DNA of 64,000 nt from JANPLG01 sp964609085 (lineage in GTDB: Bacteria > Armatimonadota > SYMT01), in NCBI GenBank assembly GCA_964609085.1, contig CAZSRZ010000009.1:1-64000 (forward strand), in the 5' to 3' direction. The translations under genes were made by a program, and so were the position numbers. Positions 1-9,257 of the stretch are shown here, one piece after another (within the stretch, counting starts at the first letter, position 1; each line of letters opens with the position of its first letter). A model generated the notes under the pieces. That model did no database searches. It was not told the DNA's origin and saw only the letters and a program-made list of their open reading frames with translations.

Positions 1-920
1 AAGCGACGGATCCCCTCCTCGAACGGCACCTTCGCAGAGTAACCGAAGGCGTCTCTGGCCCGGGATGAGTCCGCGCACGTCATTCGCACGTCCCCGGGTT
101 GCTCGGGCTGGCGATCGAGGACGGCCGCCCGGCCCAACACCCGCTCGATCGTGGCGACGAGTTCGCTAAGGCTGACCGGGTCGCTTCGGCCCAGGTTGTA
201 TATCGCGTGGCCGTCCGGGTGATCGAGAGCCCCCAGGACCCCGGCTACCGTGTCGGCCACGTAGGTGTAGTCACGACGGGTGGTGCCATCCCCGTAAAAG
301 GGGACCGGTTCGCCGGCTTCGATCAGTCGGACAAACTTGTTGATGGCGAGGTCCGGCCGTTGACGCGGACCAAACACCGTGAAAAAGCGCAGGCAAGTTG
401 TGGGCACGCCGGTGAGCCGGTGATAGGTGTGGCAGAGCAACTCGCCGGCCTTCTTCGTGGCGGCGTAGGGCGATTCGGGCTGGTCAGTGTCATCCTCCTC
501 CTGGAACGGAGTGCGGGCCGCATCCCCGTACACGGAGGATGATGACGCGAAGACGAAGTGCTCCACCGGATGCCTTTCCAGGCACGACAGCAGCCTCAGC
601 GTGCCGGTGATGTTGGTATCCACGTAGCCGGCGGGGTCCCTCAGCGAGGGCCGGACGCCGGCCCGGGCGGCAAGGTGGACAAGCACACGCGGCCGCCGAC
701 CAAACAGTCCGGCCACCGCATCGGACTCGCGGATATCCCCCTCAACCAGGGTGAAATCGGGGTGGCTGGTCAGTCTGGCGAGATTGCGTTCCTTGATCGG
801 ACGCGCGTAGAAACCGTCGAAATTGTCGAAACCGATCACCCGTTCCCCGCGCGCGATGAGCGCCTCGCAGAGATGGGAGCCGATGAATCCGGCCGCGCCG
901 GTTACCGCAATGGGGGCCAA
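1..920 (-). CDS. NAD-dependent epimerase/dehydratase (UDP-glucuronate 4-epimerase-like), 3' end missing
   Basis: Reading the minus strand from a TTG at 920 gives an open frame to the window edge (306 codons, C-terminus missing). It is an extended short-chain dehydrogenase: the N-terminus has the Rossmann motif TGAAGFIGSHL, then GDIRE, LVHLAARAGVRPS, the serine motif FASSSSVYGDA and the catalytic YAATK, followed by RFFTVFGPRQRPD and YGDGTTRRDYTYV. These motifs are those of sugar-nucleotide epimerases; GFDNFDGFY resembles UDP-glucuronate 4-epimerases. It probably interconverts nucleotide sugars for envelope polysaccharide. The TTG start is preceded by GAGAGG at suitable spacing and no ATG lies in frame near it. 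The family is certain from the motifs; the exact substrate is inferred. Confidence 0.88.
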   Translation of the reverse strand, partial: MAPIAVTGAAGFIGSHLCEALIARGERVIGFDNFDGFYARPIKERNLARLTSHPDFTLVEGDIRESDAVAGLFGRRPRVLVHLAARAGVRPSLRDPAGYVDTNITGTLRLLSCLERHPVEHFVFASSSSVYGDAARTPFQEEDDTDQPESPYAATKKAGELLCHTYHRLTGVPTTCLRFFTVFGPRQRPDLAINKFVRLIEAGEPVPFYGDGTTRRDYTYVADTVAGVLGALDHPDGHAIYNLGRSDPVSLSELVATIERVLGRAAVLDRQPEQPGDVRMTCADSSRARDAFGYSAKVPFEEGIRR

Positions 921-986
921 ACCGTTACCTCTCGCCCCAAAGTCTAGCCCCCACCCGAGCCCGCGTCACAAGCCGGGGCGAGCGGC

Positions 987-3900
987 TCAATGGCCGAGCC
1001 GCCGCGGATCCCCCGTCAGGTAGAAGGGAGCCCAGTACGCTGGATGCGACCAGCGAGGGTTGCCCGCCGTCGCGATCATGGCCCGGCGCAGCGCCTCGTC
1101 CTTCGCGAGGCCCTGCCGAAGCCCACGGTGGAAGGACACCATCAGCCGCGCGGTGCTCTGGTCCGCCACGGACCATTGGCTGGCAACGACGCTCCGCGCC
1201 CCCGCCAACTGCAATGCCCGGGTGAGCCCCATCACCCCTTCTCCGATCTTGTACTCTCCCAAACCTGTTTGACAGGCGGAGAGCACCACAACTTGTGCTC
1301 GGAGCCGCAGAGCCTTGGGGCCAACGAACTCCCAGGCCTGGAGGGCGCCGTCATCGTCGGTGGCGGAGCCATCGCCTGGGGTCAGCACGAGCCCACTACT
1401 GCCGTAGACCGCCGCGTGCAGCACGCCATGCGTCGCGACGTGAATCATGTCCGCACCCGAGGCGGTCCGTCGCAAACCGGACTCCGTCGCTGCACGACCG
1501 AGGAGAGGACGGGTGCCGTAGAGTGCCGCGACTGTCATCGCCTCGGATCGGGTTGCCGGTAGGCGTGGAAACCTGCCTCCCGGCATCCCATTTCGGACAG
1601 CGGCTACTTCCGGACGAGACGGGACGGCGTCTCCGCGCAACCTCGCGCCGGCGTGCTCCGGTCCATCAAACAGGCAATCACCGACCACCACCGCCCGCGG
1701 CCGGGAACTCCAGGCGGTGGGCTGACCACGGACTGAGACCGCATAGATTGAAAGTGATGGCGCGAGCACCATCGGCTTGCGTTGTCCCAACCAGCCCGCT
1801 CCCAGCGGGAGCGCCGCCCACGGCGTATTCCAGAGGGCTCCATCCGGGGAGATGATGATGCGTTTGGAGTTTTCGAGGAGCTTACTCAATTCCGTCGGCA
1901 GGATCAGGCGAGCCAGCGCGGCGCCGGCTACACGAGGAGAAGCCGGCGGATCAGCAGGCACCGCGGCCGCGACACGGGTGCCCCGTCCCCGGCCGATCGG
2001 CGCCGTCACCGCCCTTTGGAGCAGAGCAACGTGTTTCGCGAGTCGTGCCGGGGTGCACACAACCGACCAGGAGCGAATCGCCCCGTTGGGGCCGTCGACG
2101 GCGAGGATCAACACGCCATTGGCACCCAGCGCATAGGCCACGAAGAGATCCCCCGCGCCGAGGGCTCTGCGTGCCTCCTCCGGCTTCACCAACTGTGTTG
2201 CCGGATCGCTGACGAGGGCCCGCAGCCGGTCCATCGCGACGGCGGACTTTCGCCGGGCATCCTCGTACGCCTCTCGCGCCCGCTGCACCGCGTCGGGGTC
2301 CGGGCGCCCGGCTGCGGTCACCTGCGCCACGAGCGCTTCTGCCCGCTGCTCCTTCGCGGCGGCCCTCTCCCAATCTCGGCGGGCCTCTGGAGCGCCGCTG
2401 CCGGTACGCCGGTCGCTCAACAGGCGGAGCATTCCCTGAGCCCGACCCTCCTCCAGTACCCTCAGGGTGGCGGAGAGGTTTCCCGCGGCCTCTTCCGCGA
2501 GCGCGAGGTTTCCGCTCCACTGGCTGCGCAAAGAGGAGAAGGCGGCCTGATCGTCCGTGCCGGGACTCAACTCTCCCTGCCGGCGGACGATCGCCCATCC
2601 CTCCCGGAGCCGAGCCAGCTCGCCGGCCCTGTTGCCTCGCCTTCCAAGAATAACGCCCAGATTGTTCAGGGCCTGGGCATGCTCCAACGAGCCGGGGACG
2701 GCACGCTCCCGTAGGGCAAGTGCTCGCTCGAACAGGGGCTGCGCGGCGGCGATATCCCCGGACTCCGACATCACACTCCCCAGGTTGGTGAGGCAGGTGG
2801 CGATACCGGCGGCTCCAGGGAACTCTTTTTCCAGAATGCTCAGGGCCGCCTCGTAGTTGGCCCGGGCGGTCGCGGTCTCGCCGAGCGCCGCTGCGATACT
2901 CCCCAGGTTGTTCAGGCAGGTGGCAACATCACGGGAGCGTGGGTTGATCTCCCGGTACATGTCGAGGGCGCGGGCGTAGAGCTGCCGAGCGCGGGAGAAA
3001 TCCCTTTGCTGCTCGGCGAGGGAGCCGAGGCCGACGAGGCTGTCGGCCACGTCCGGTGAATTGGGAGCCACCTTTTCACGGATGCGCAGGGCCCGGGCGG
3101 CGTAGGTGGCGGCACCCTGTAGATCCCCGATTCCCTGAAGGAGATCGGCGCAGAGCCCGAGGCAGAAGGCCATCCTGAGGGATTCCGGACTTAGCCTGGC
3201 GAAGATCTCGAGAGCCCGGTTGAGATGGTCTCGGGCAAGGTCCGTTCGCCCAAGCACCTGGCACGCCGCACCCAGGTTTGCCCGGATGCCCCCCACAACC
3301 AGTGAATCGGGGGAGACCCGGGTGGCGATGCCCAAGGCGGTCTCGTTTGCCGCGCGAGCACCGGCGGCGTCACCCCTCGCCAGCCGAAGAGCAGCCAGAT
3401 TTCCCAGGCTGTCCGCCAGTCCGAGTGATCCCGGCTGGATCCGCTCCAGAATGGCAACGCTGCGCTGCTGGTACGCTTCCGCGCCTTCCAGGTCATCGCT
3501 GGCGGCAAGCACCACGGCCATGTTTCCGCAGCTCTCGGCTACGTCACGTGAGCCCGGGCTCAGCTTTTCACGCAGGGCAAGCGCCTGCTCCTGCAGGCGG
3601 CGCGAGTTGGTCAACTCACCCTGATCGCACAGGATTACGGCGAGGAAACTGAGGCAGCGAGCCAACTCCGCCGAGTCCGGGGCGAGCACCGCCTGGATCG
3701 CCAGCGCCTTCTCTGCGTAGCCGCGTGCTGCGGGCAGATCACCGAGGTAGTACGCCAGGGACGTGAGCTGATTCAGGCTGGCAGCGACGTGCGTTGAGCC
3801 GGGTGCGTGTCGCTCGTTGATCGACAGCGCCGCCTCGAGGTGCCGTCTCGCGGACCTGGGGTCGCCGCGTTGCATGGCCACCCCGCCGAGGTAGTTCAAC

Positions 3901-4640
3901 GTGCCCGCGGAGTCGAGCGCGGCTGCGGGGTCGCGCTGTTGGATCTTGAGTGCACGTTCGTGAGCCGCCTGGGCCCGAGCGAAATCGCCGGTCCGCGTCA
4001 TGACCGTGCCAGCCCCGTTTAGCTGGCGTGCCGCCTCAAGTGGCCGGATCGGCTCCAGCACATCTATGCCTGCCGTGAGTAGAATCTGCGCTTCCTCGCG
4101 GAGCCCGAGCGGGTGCAGCCGGATAGCGCCCTCGACCAGTGAGATCGCCACAGCGGCCGGGCGGCTGGCTTCGCGTCGCAGCAACTCGAGGAGCGACTTG
4201 AGGAGCGACTCGACCTGGAGCTTACGAGACTGCGCTGGCTCATCGGCCCTCACCAATCTCACCAACGCCTCCACCTGCCCGGGGCCGTACCCGGCCTGTT
4301 GCCAGCATTCCGCAGCCGCCTTCCAGGCAGCCTGAGCCTCGGGAATGCGTTTCAACTCCTCCAGATTGACCGCGCGTTCCCTCTGGGCACGCGCGCGACC
4401 GGCGACATCCTGCGCCTCGGCCGCCGCCGCGACTGCCCTGTCGGCAATCGCCAGGGCCTCGGTATAGCTGCGGGATTGAGTCAGGCGTCCGGCGTCCTCA
4501 AGCAGCATCCGAACCGGTGGCGATGCGACTGGAGCAGGCGGCTCGGGCACCGGCTGTGGCGCAGACTGGGCGCGAACCCAGGCTCCCGTCGCCCAAATCC
4601 CCACACAGACGCACGCTACCCAAAGGCGAGTCCGCCCCAT
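987..4640 (-). CDS. Exported TPR-repeat protein with C-terminal CHAT cysteine-protease-like domain
   Basis: A 1217-residue protein. The first ~25 residues form a Sec signal peptide ending near WVRAQSA. Residues ~50-800 are a long tetratricopeptide array of the kinesin-light-chain/Tpr_10 type (recurring blocks such as NNLGSIAAALGETATARANYEAAL). The last ~350 residues are a CHAT domain (caspase/separase-like fold) with the expected dyad: His1071 in HVATHG and Cys1123 in LSACQTG, followed by GVMGLTRALQLAGARSVV. The family includes proteases triggered by protein or RNA partners, but many exported CHAT-TPR proteins have no known substrate. ATG at 4640 was chosen over GTG at 4643 because GAGGAG lies 6 nt upstream. 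It stands alone; no obvious partner gene is adjacent. Confidence 0.9.
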   Translation of the reverse strand: MGRTRLWVACVCVGIWATGAWVRAQSAPQPVPEPPAPVASPPVRMLLEDAGRLTQSRSYTEALAIADRAVAAAAEAQDVAGRARAQRERAVNLEELKRIPEAQAAWKAAAECWQQAGYGPGQVEALVRLVRADEPAQSRKLQVESLLKSLLELLRREASRPAAVAISLVEGAIRLHPLGLREEAQILLTAGIDVLEPIRPLEAARQLNGAGTVMTRTGDFARAQAAHERALKIQQRDPAAALDSAGTLNYLGGVAMQRGDPRSARRHLEAALSINERHAPGSTHVAASLNQLTSLAYYLGDLPAARGYAEKALAIQAVLAPDSAELARCLSFLAVILCDQGELTNSRRLQEQALALREKLSPGSRDVAESCGNMAVVLAASDDLEGAEAYQQRSVAILERIQPGSLGLADSLGNLAALRLARGDAAGARAANETALGIATRVSPDSLVVGGIRANLGAACQVLGRTDLARDHLNRALEIFARLSPESLRMAFCLGLCADLLQGIGDLQGAATYAARALRIREKVAPNSPDVADSLVGLGSLAEQQRDFSRARQLYARALDMYREINPRSRDVATCLNNLGSIAAALGETATARANYEAALSILEKEFPGAAGIATCLTNLGSVMSESGDIAAAQPLFERALALRERAVPGSLEHAQALNNLGVILGRRGNRAGELARLREGWAIVRRQGELSPGTDDQAAFSSLRSQWSGNLALAEEAAGNLSATLRVLEEGRAQGMLRLLSDRRTGSGAPEARRDWERAAAKEQRAEALVAQVTAAGRPDPDAVQRAREAYEDARRKSAVAMDRLRALVSDPATQLVKPEEARRALGAGDLFVAYALGANGVLILAVDGPNGAIRSWSVVCTPARLAKHVALLQRAVTAPIGRGRGTRVAAAVPADPPASPRVAGAALARLILPTELSKLLENSKRIIISPDGALWNTPWAALPLGAGWLGQRKPMVLAPSLSIYAVSVRGQPTAWSSRPRAVVVGDCLFDGPEHAGARLRGDAVPSRPEVAAVRNGMPGGRFPRLPATRSEAMTVAALYGTRPLLGRAATESGLRRTASGADMIHVATHGVLHAAVYGSSGLVLTPGDGSATDDDGALQAWEFVGPKALRLRAQVVVLSACQTGLGEYKIGEGVMGLTRALQLAGARSVVASQWSVADQSTARLMVSFHRGLRQGLAKDEALRRAMIATAGNPRWSHPAYWAPFYLTGDPRRLGH

Positions 4641-5057
4641 CACTCACTCCTCAACCCACCAAGGGACCGAACGGAGCACAAGAATACCGCCGCACCCCAA
4701 CCCCGCCCGAACTGTGTTCTCAAAACGCGCCGTGCCAATCCTCCAGCGGTCCCCCCGGCGATGGAGCCGAGGCGCGATTCGCGTCCCCCAAACCTTGCCA
4801 ACCCTTGACCGCCGCCGTCTGCCAGACCTACACTGAATCCCTCGCCACCGATGGCGAGGCAAGGACCGATTGCGTGGGGATCTAGCCCTCCAACCTGGGT
4901 GCGTGAATTGCCGACGGCCGACGGCCGCCGGTTGCTGTCGTCCGTCACCCCAGCTCCCCGCCCACATCGCCTTCGCTGCCGCGCCCGAAGCAGCCGGCTT
5001 CCTGCGGCACCCTCTCTCGGCCCCTCACCGGCCCGCGCCCCTGCCTGGTCCCCTGTC
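4641..5057 (+). other. Intergenic region with ileS promoter and long 5' leader
   Basis: 417 bp between the divergent CHAT gene and ileS. It holds the ribosome binding site of the CHAT gene at its left end, one good promoter-like element for ileS (4805-4834), and a leader of about 215 nt after it. The leader contains a small hairpin CTCGCC-ACCGAT-GGCGAG at 4841-4858 and GC-rich direct repeats (GACGGCCGACGGCC). I looked for a T-box antiterminator sequence and did not find a convincing one. An ATG at 4851 is in frame with ileS but would add 69 low-complexity Pro/Arg/Ser residues absent from the family. Confidence 0.5.
4805..4834 (+). promoter_or_regulatory. Putative sigma-70-type promoter of ileS
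   Basis: TTGACC at 4805-4810 and TACACT at 4829-4834 are separated by 18 bp, close to a -35/-10 pair. Transcription would begin near 4841, leaving a leader of roughly 215 nt before the GTG at 5058. Confidence 0.45.
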
Positions 5058-7907
5058 GTGAGCACTCGCAACTACCGATCGACTCTCAACCTGCCGGCGG
5101 ATGTTCTGCCGATGCGCGCCAACCTGCCGACTCGGGAGCCTGAGTTCCAGCAGTTCTGGGAAGACCAGGATGTCTATCGCCACAGTGTGGAACGCAATGC
5201 TCCGCGTGGTCTCTTCGTGCTTCACGACGGCCCCCCGTACTCTAATGGCGACATCCACACCGGGCACGCGATGAACAAGATCCTGAAGGACATCATCACG
5301 CGCCACCGTACGATGCAGGGCTTTCGAGCTCCCTACGTCCCAGGGTGGGATAACCACGGCATGCCGATCGAGTACGCCGTGAGCCAGAGCGCTCGCGAGG
5401 CGGGAGAGACGCTGACTCGCGTGGAACTCCGCGCACGCTGCAGGGAGTACGCGGCGCGGTGGGTCGAAGTCCAGAAACAGCAGTTCCGTCGCCTGGGCGT
5501 GCGCGGAGACTGGGACCACCCCTACCTGACCATGGACCCAGAGTTCGAGGCCCGGATTGTGGAGGTGTTCGCCGAGTTGGCGACGGCGGGTTTCGTGTAT
5601 CGAGGGCTGAAACCCATCCTCTGGTGCCCCTACGACGAAACAGCGCTGGCCGAGGCGGAGGTCGAGTACGAGGAGAAGACCAGCCCCAGCATCTACGTCC
5701 GATTTCCGCTGGATCCGGGCTCAGCCGACCCTCGGCCGGTGGGCCGGCGAGATCGCCCACTCTACACAGTCATCTGGACCACCACGCCCTGGACAATCCC
5801 AGCGAATCTCGCCGTGGCGTTCCATCCGGAGCTGGAGTACAGTGTGGCACGGACGGCCGACGCGGACTACCTGCTCGCGGAGGGGTTGCGCGAAGCCGCT
5901 CTCTCCGCTTGCGGGTTGGCCGAAAACACGGTGGTCCATCGCTGCACCGGCGAAGCGCTAGCGGGAACGGTGTTCCGCCACCCCCTGCATGAATTGGATG
6001 CTGTTTTCGATCGGGCCTCGCCGGCTGTTCTGGCGGACTATGTCACGCTGGAGCAGGGAAGCGGCGTGGTGCACACGGCACCCGGTCACGGAGAAGAGGA
6101 CTTCCGCACGGGCCAGAAGTACGGCCTGGAGGTGCTCAACCCGGTGGATGGCTCGGGTCGTTTCACCTCGGAGGCAGGCCCGTTCGTGGGGAAGGCAATC
6201 CGCTCCGGCGAGGCGGATCGAGCCGTGCTGGACGCGCTCGCCGACAGCGGGAACCTGCTGCACCGTGAGCCTTATCGCCACAACTACCCGCACTGCTGGC
6301 GCTGCCACGGTCCCCTCATCTTCCGCGCGACGGTGCAGTGGTTCATGCAGATCGACCACGTGATGGAGGACGGGAGCACCCAGCGAGAGAGGATGCTGTC
6401 GGCCATCCGGGGGGTCAAGTGGTTTCCGCCGGAGAGCGTTGCCAGGATCGAGTCGATGGCAGGGGGGCGACCGGATTGGTGCCTGTCGCGGCAGAGAGCC
6501 TGGGGTGTCGGCATCCCGATCTTCTACTGCAAGCCGTGCGGCCACCCGATTCATACACCGGAGAGCCTCGCGGCCGCGGTGAGGCTGGTTCGCGAAGAAG
6601 GCGCGGATGCCTGGTTTTCCACGCCTGCGGACTCCATCCTGCCCGCCGGATTTGCGTGCCCGCACTGCGCCGGCACAGGTCCCTATTCGAAGGAGACGGA
6701 TGTGCTGGACGTGTGGTTCGACTCCGGCTCCACCTGGAGCGCGGTGCTCGAACAGCGGCCCGAACTCGCGTTTCCCGCCGATGTGTACATCGAGGGCTCC
6801 GATCAGCATCGGGGGTGGTTCAACAGTTCGCTCACCCTCGCCACGGCGCTGCGAGGAACTGCGCCGTACCGAACCGTCATCAGTCACGGCTTCGTGATGG
6901 ACCCCCACGGCGAGAAGATGTCCAAGAGCAAGGGGAACTTCGTCTCCCCCCTCGAGGAGATCGAGGCCGGAGGGGCGGACCTGCTGCGATTCTGGGTGGC
7001 CAGCACCGGCTACTTCGACGACGTGCGCATCGGCCGCGAAATCATGGACCAGGTCCGGAATGTCTTCCTTCGAGTACGCAACACCTTCCGGTTTCTGGTC
7101 GGGAATCTGGCTGATTTCGACCCGCAGCGGGATGCCGTCCCGTACGAGCAGCTCGGGAGCCTCGATCGCTGGGCACTGCACCGCCTCACGTGTGTCCTCC
7201 GCGCCTGTGAGGAGTCCTTTGAAAGGTACGAGTACAAGCAGCTTTCGCACGAGATCCCTTACCTGTGCACGGCCGACCTTGGCTCCTTCTATCTGGACGT
7301 GATCAAGGACCGCCTCTACTGCGGCAGGGCGGATTCGAGCGAACGGCGCGCGGCACAGACCGTCCTGTACGAGCTGGTCGAGCAGTTGACACGGTTGATG
7401 GCGCCGATTCTCGTTCACGTATCCGAGGAAGTCTGGCAGGCAGTCCCGGGCGCACGCGAGCGGCACGCCAGTGTGCATCTGGCACCCTTCCCGGTCCCCG
7501 AGGAGGGGTGGCTGGACGAAGGCCTCGCGGTTGAGTGGGAACGGCTCCGGTCGGTGCGGGACCGCGTCAATGCAGCGATCGAGCTACTCAAGCCCAAGGC
7601 CAAGAACGACCCCAACTTCGTTCTGAAGAGCAGCCTGGAGGCCGAGGTGCGACTGTCGGCCGGGCCGGATTGGCTGCCGCTGCTCTCCAAGCACGAAGCC
7701 ATGCTTGCGACGATCTTCATGGTCCCGGTCGTGACGCTGACCGGCACCCCGACGGACGGGGTTCAGGTGGAAGTCGTCCGCCGGGCCGGGCCGCGCTGCG
7801 AACGGTGCTGGCTGGTGTTGCCGGACGTCGGACAGAGTGCCGCCTTCCCTGACCTTTGCGGGCGGTGCGCCGGGGTGGTCGAAAGCCTGGATAACCAGAC
7901 CCCCTGA
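5058..7907 (+). CDS. ileS: Isoleucyl-tRNA synthetase
   Basis: A 949-residue class I aminoacyl-tRNA synthetase that charges tRNA-Ile in the cytoplasm. The ATP-binding HIGH motif appears as HTGH within DGPPYSNGDIHTGHAMNK, the KMSKS loop as KMSKSKGN, and the editing (CP1) domain carries TTPWTIPANLAV and GSGVVHTAPGHGEEDF. The C-terminal zinc site CERCW...CGRC is present, as in bacterial-type IleRS. The GTG at 5058 was chosen because the family begins shortly before MRANLPTREPE; translation from the upstream ATG at 4851 would add a non-homologous extension. No strong Shine-Dalgarno precedes this GTG, so the exact start is less sure than the identity. Confidence 0.96.
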   Translation: MSTRNYRSTLNLPADVLPMRANLPTREPEFQQFWEDQDVYRHSVERNAPRGLFVLHDGPPYSNGDIHTGHAMNKILKDIITRHRTMQGFRAPYVPGWDNHGMPIEYAVSQSAREAGETLTRVELRARCREYAARWVEVQKQQFRRLGVRGDWDHPYLTMDPEFEARIVEVFAELATAGFVYRGLKPILWCPYDETALAEAEVEYEEKTSPSIYVRFPLDPGSADPRPVGRRDRPLYTVIWTTTPWTIPANLAVAFHPELEYSVARTADADYLLAEGLREAALSACGLAENTVVHRCTGEALAGTVFRHPLHELDAVFDRASPAVLADYVTLEQGSGVVHTAPGHGEEDFRTGQKYGLEVLNPVDGSGRFTSEAGPFVGKAIRSGEADRAVLDALADSGNLLHREPYRHNYPHCWRCHGPLIFRATVQWFMQIDHVMEDGSTQRERMLSAIRGVKWFPPESVARIESMAGGRPDWCLSRQRAWGVGIPIFYCKPCGHPIHTPESLAAAVRLVREEGADAWFSTPADSILPAGFACPHCAGTGPYSKETDVLDVWFDSGSTWSAVLEQRPELAFPADVYIEGSDQHRGWFNSSLTLATALRGTAPYRTVISHGFVMDPHGEKMSKSKGNFVSPLEEIEAGGADLLRFWVASTGYFDDVRIGREIMDQVRNVFLRVRNTFRFLVGNLADFDPQRDAVPYEQLGSLDRWALHRLTCVLRACEESFERYEYKQLSHEIPYLCTADLGSFYLDVIKDRLYCGRADSSERRAAQTVLYELVEQLTRLMAPILVHVSEEVWQAVPGARERHASVHLAPFPVPEEGWLDEGLAVEWERLRSVRDRVNAAIELLKPKAKNDPNFVLKSSLEAEVRLSAGPDWLPLLSKHEAMLATIFMVPVVTLTGTPTDGVQVEVVRRAGPRCERCWLVLPDVGQSAAFPDLCGRCAGVVESLDNQTP

Positions 7908-8017
7908 CCTGGTGTCGCCGTGCCATCCCGATCGTCTCGCCGGCCCGCTTCACTGGGGCTGGGCGTGGGTATGCTGACGTCTGTCAGGATGCCCCCAGCC
8001 CGACACGGAGAGAAACG

Positions 8018-8398
8018 ATGACTGCCGGCCGACTTGCAACGCGAACGGACTTACGCCTGGAGCATTTCCGGCAGGCGCTGGAAGGCGAGCGCCTGCGGCT
8101 TAGACAGGAGATCGAAGCCATCCAAACCGCCGATGGGGTGGGTGCCCGAGAAAGTAGCGTCATCGATCGAGATGAAGAGGCCGATCCGCCGACTGAGATC
8201 GTCTACCGGGAGCAGGACGCCGCGATGCTGGAGCAGTTCCACCAGGAGTTGCGGGACGTCGAGCAGGCTCAAAACCGAATGACCGCCGGCGACTACGGCT
8301 ACTGCATCCGCTGCCACAGCGCTATCCCAGTCGAACGGCTCGAAGCCCTGCCGTTCACTCCATTCTGCCTCTCCTGCGCGGAAGTATTCGGCGCCTGA
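8018..8398 (+). CDS. DksA/TraR-family C4 zinc-finger protein
   Basis: A 126-residue protein with an N-terminal helical coiled-coil segment (residues ~8-85) and a C-terminal four-cysteine zinc finger CIRCHSAIPVERLEALPF...CLSC. This is the DksA/TraR zinc-finger fold, whose best-known members bind in the RNA polymerase secondary channel and modulate initiation, often with ppGpp. Many short paralogs of this kind are general stress factors of unknown target. GGAGAG lies a few bases upstream of the ATG. It follows ileS by 110 bp and probably has its own transcript. Family sure, function as a polymerase regulator inferred. Confidence 0.85.
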   Translation: MTAGRLATRTDLRLEHFRQALEGERLRLRQEIEAIQTADGVGARESSVIDRDEEADPPTEIVYREQDAAMLEQFHQELRDVEQAQNRMTAGDYGYCIRCHSAIPVERLEALPFTPFCLSCAEVFGA

Positions 8399-8483
8399 TA
8401 TCCCCCCAAAGACCCCGATAGCCCGGAACCTCCCCATCACGCACGGGTCCTCCCAGTAGCGATCGACCCCATCGGCCTGACCT

Positions 8484-8510
8484 GGCGGAGTGTCTCCAAA
8501 CTCCGCCTTT
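8484..8510 (+). terminator. Possible intrinsic terminator after the DksA-like gene
   Basis: Inverted repeat GGCGGAGT (8484-8491) / ACTCCGCC (8500-8507) with an 8-nt loop, followed by TTT. The stem is short and the T-tract minimal, so this is a weak call. Confidence 0.4.
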
Positions 8511-8628
8511 AGAAAGCGCCGGTGGGAGACCGATATGAAGGCGAGAGGGCAGGGGCGAGAGTCTACTGCCCGATGGCGGGCGGTGAGGGTCGCCCGCCGG
8601 CAGGCCGCAGACCTGTCGAGGGGGCACC

Positions 8629-9186
8629 ATGTCCGGCCAGATTTCCAACGACCATCCCATTCGGGACCTCTTCTCCTGCGTGGTCTCCCGGGCGTTCCAG
8701 CGGGACCTCTCCCTCGCCGAACCGGAGCTGAGCAGCTACGTTGCCGACTTGCTCGTGGAGTTTACGAGTGCGGAACGTATCTTCAGCATCCGTGACGTGG
8801 CGGGAACGCGACTGGAACAAGTGGGTGAGATGCTGCTGGAGGGTGACATCGCGCTCAACGCCACGTCGTTTGACCGCGAGCGCGAGGTCCACAAGCACAT
8901 CGGCGACTTCACGCTCTTCTGGGCAGGCCTCTATCCCGGAATGCTCGGCCGCTTGCGCGCGCCGGATCGCCGCGACCACCTGGTCGACTACGTGGCCCAG
9001 GGGCGTCGATCCTATGCGATCGCGTCCACCTTCAACCACGGCAGCTACGCCCGAGAAGCGCCCGTGCTGCGAAAGCTCTCCAGCAGCTTCGAGTCATGCC
9101 TGCGAGGCCTCAACTCGGTACGGAGGGAGTTGGAGACCTACGCCTCTGCGGAGTCTCGCGCAGCCTGCCGCCTGCTGGATGCATGA
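8629..9186 (+). CDS. Conserved protein of unknown function
   Basis: A 185-residue, mostly helical, soluble protein without signal peptide or membrane segment. I do not recognise a named domain. Its conserved-looking core is charged and aromatic: HKHIGDFTLFWAGLYPGML, then DHLVDYVAQGRRSYAIAST and a C-terminal helix with EAPVLRKLSSSFESCLRGLN. This pattern resembles an uncharacterised family that I associate with other environmental bacteria, but that is from memory and unverified. GAGGGGG precedes the ATG. It sits between a DksA-like gene and an FG-GAP gene with no clear operon. Confidence 0.7.
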   Translation: MSGQISNDHPIRDLFSCVVSRAFQRDLSLAEPELSSYVADLLVEFTSAERIFSIRDVAGTRLEQVGEMLLEGDIALNATSFDREREVHKHIGDFTLFWAGLYPGMLGRLRAPDRRDHLVDYVAQGRRSYAIASTFNHGSYAREAPVLRKLSSSFESCLRGLNSVRRELETYASAESRAACRLLDA

Positions 9187-9257
9187 GGATCGGGCACGGC
9201 AGGAATCGGCGGGGACGGCGGCCGACAGTTAACCGCCGTCCCTGACCGGAACCACTT

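Noticed and set aside
4835..5057. T-box riboswitch before ileS
   Set aside because: No antiterminator consensus of the GGTGGNACCGCG kind and no T-rich terminator were found.
4851..5057. 69-residue N-terminal extension of IleRS from the upstream ATG
   Set aside because: Low-complexity Pro/Arg/Ser sequence absent from the family; the GTG at 5058 matches the normal N-terminus.
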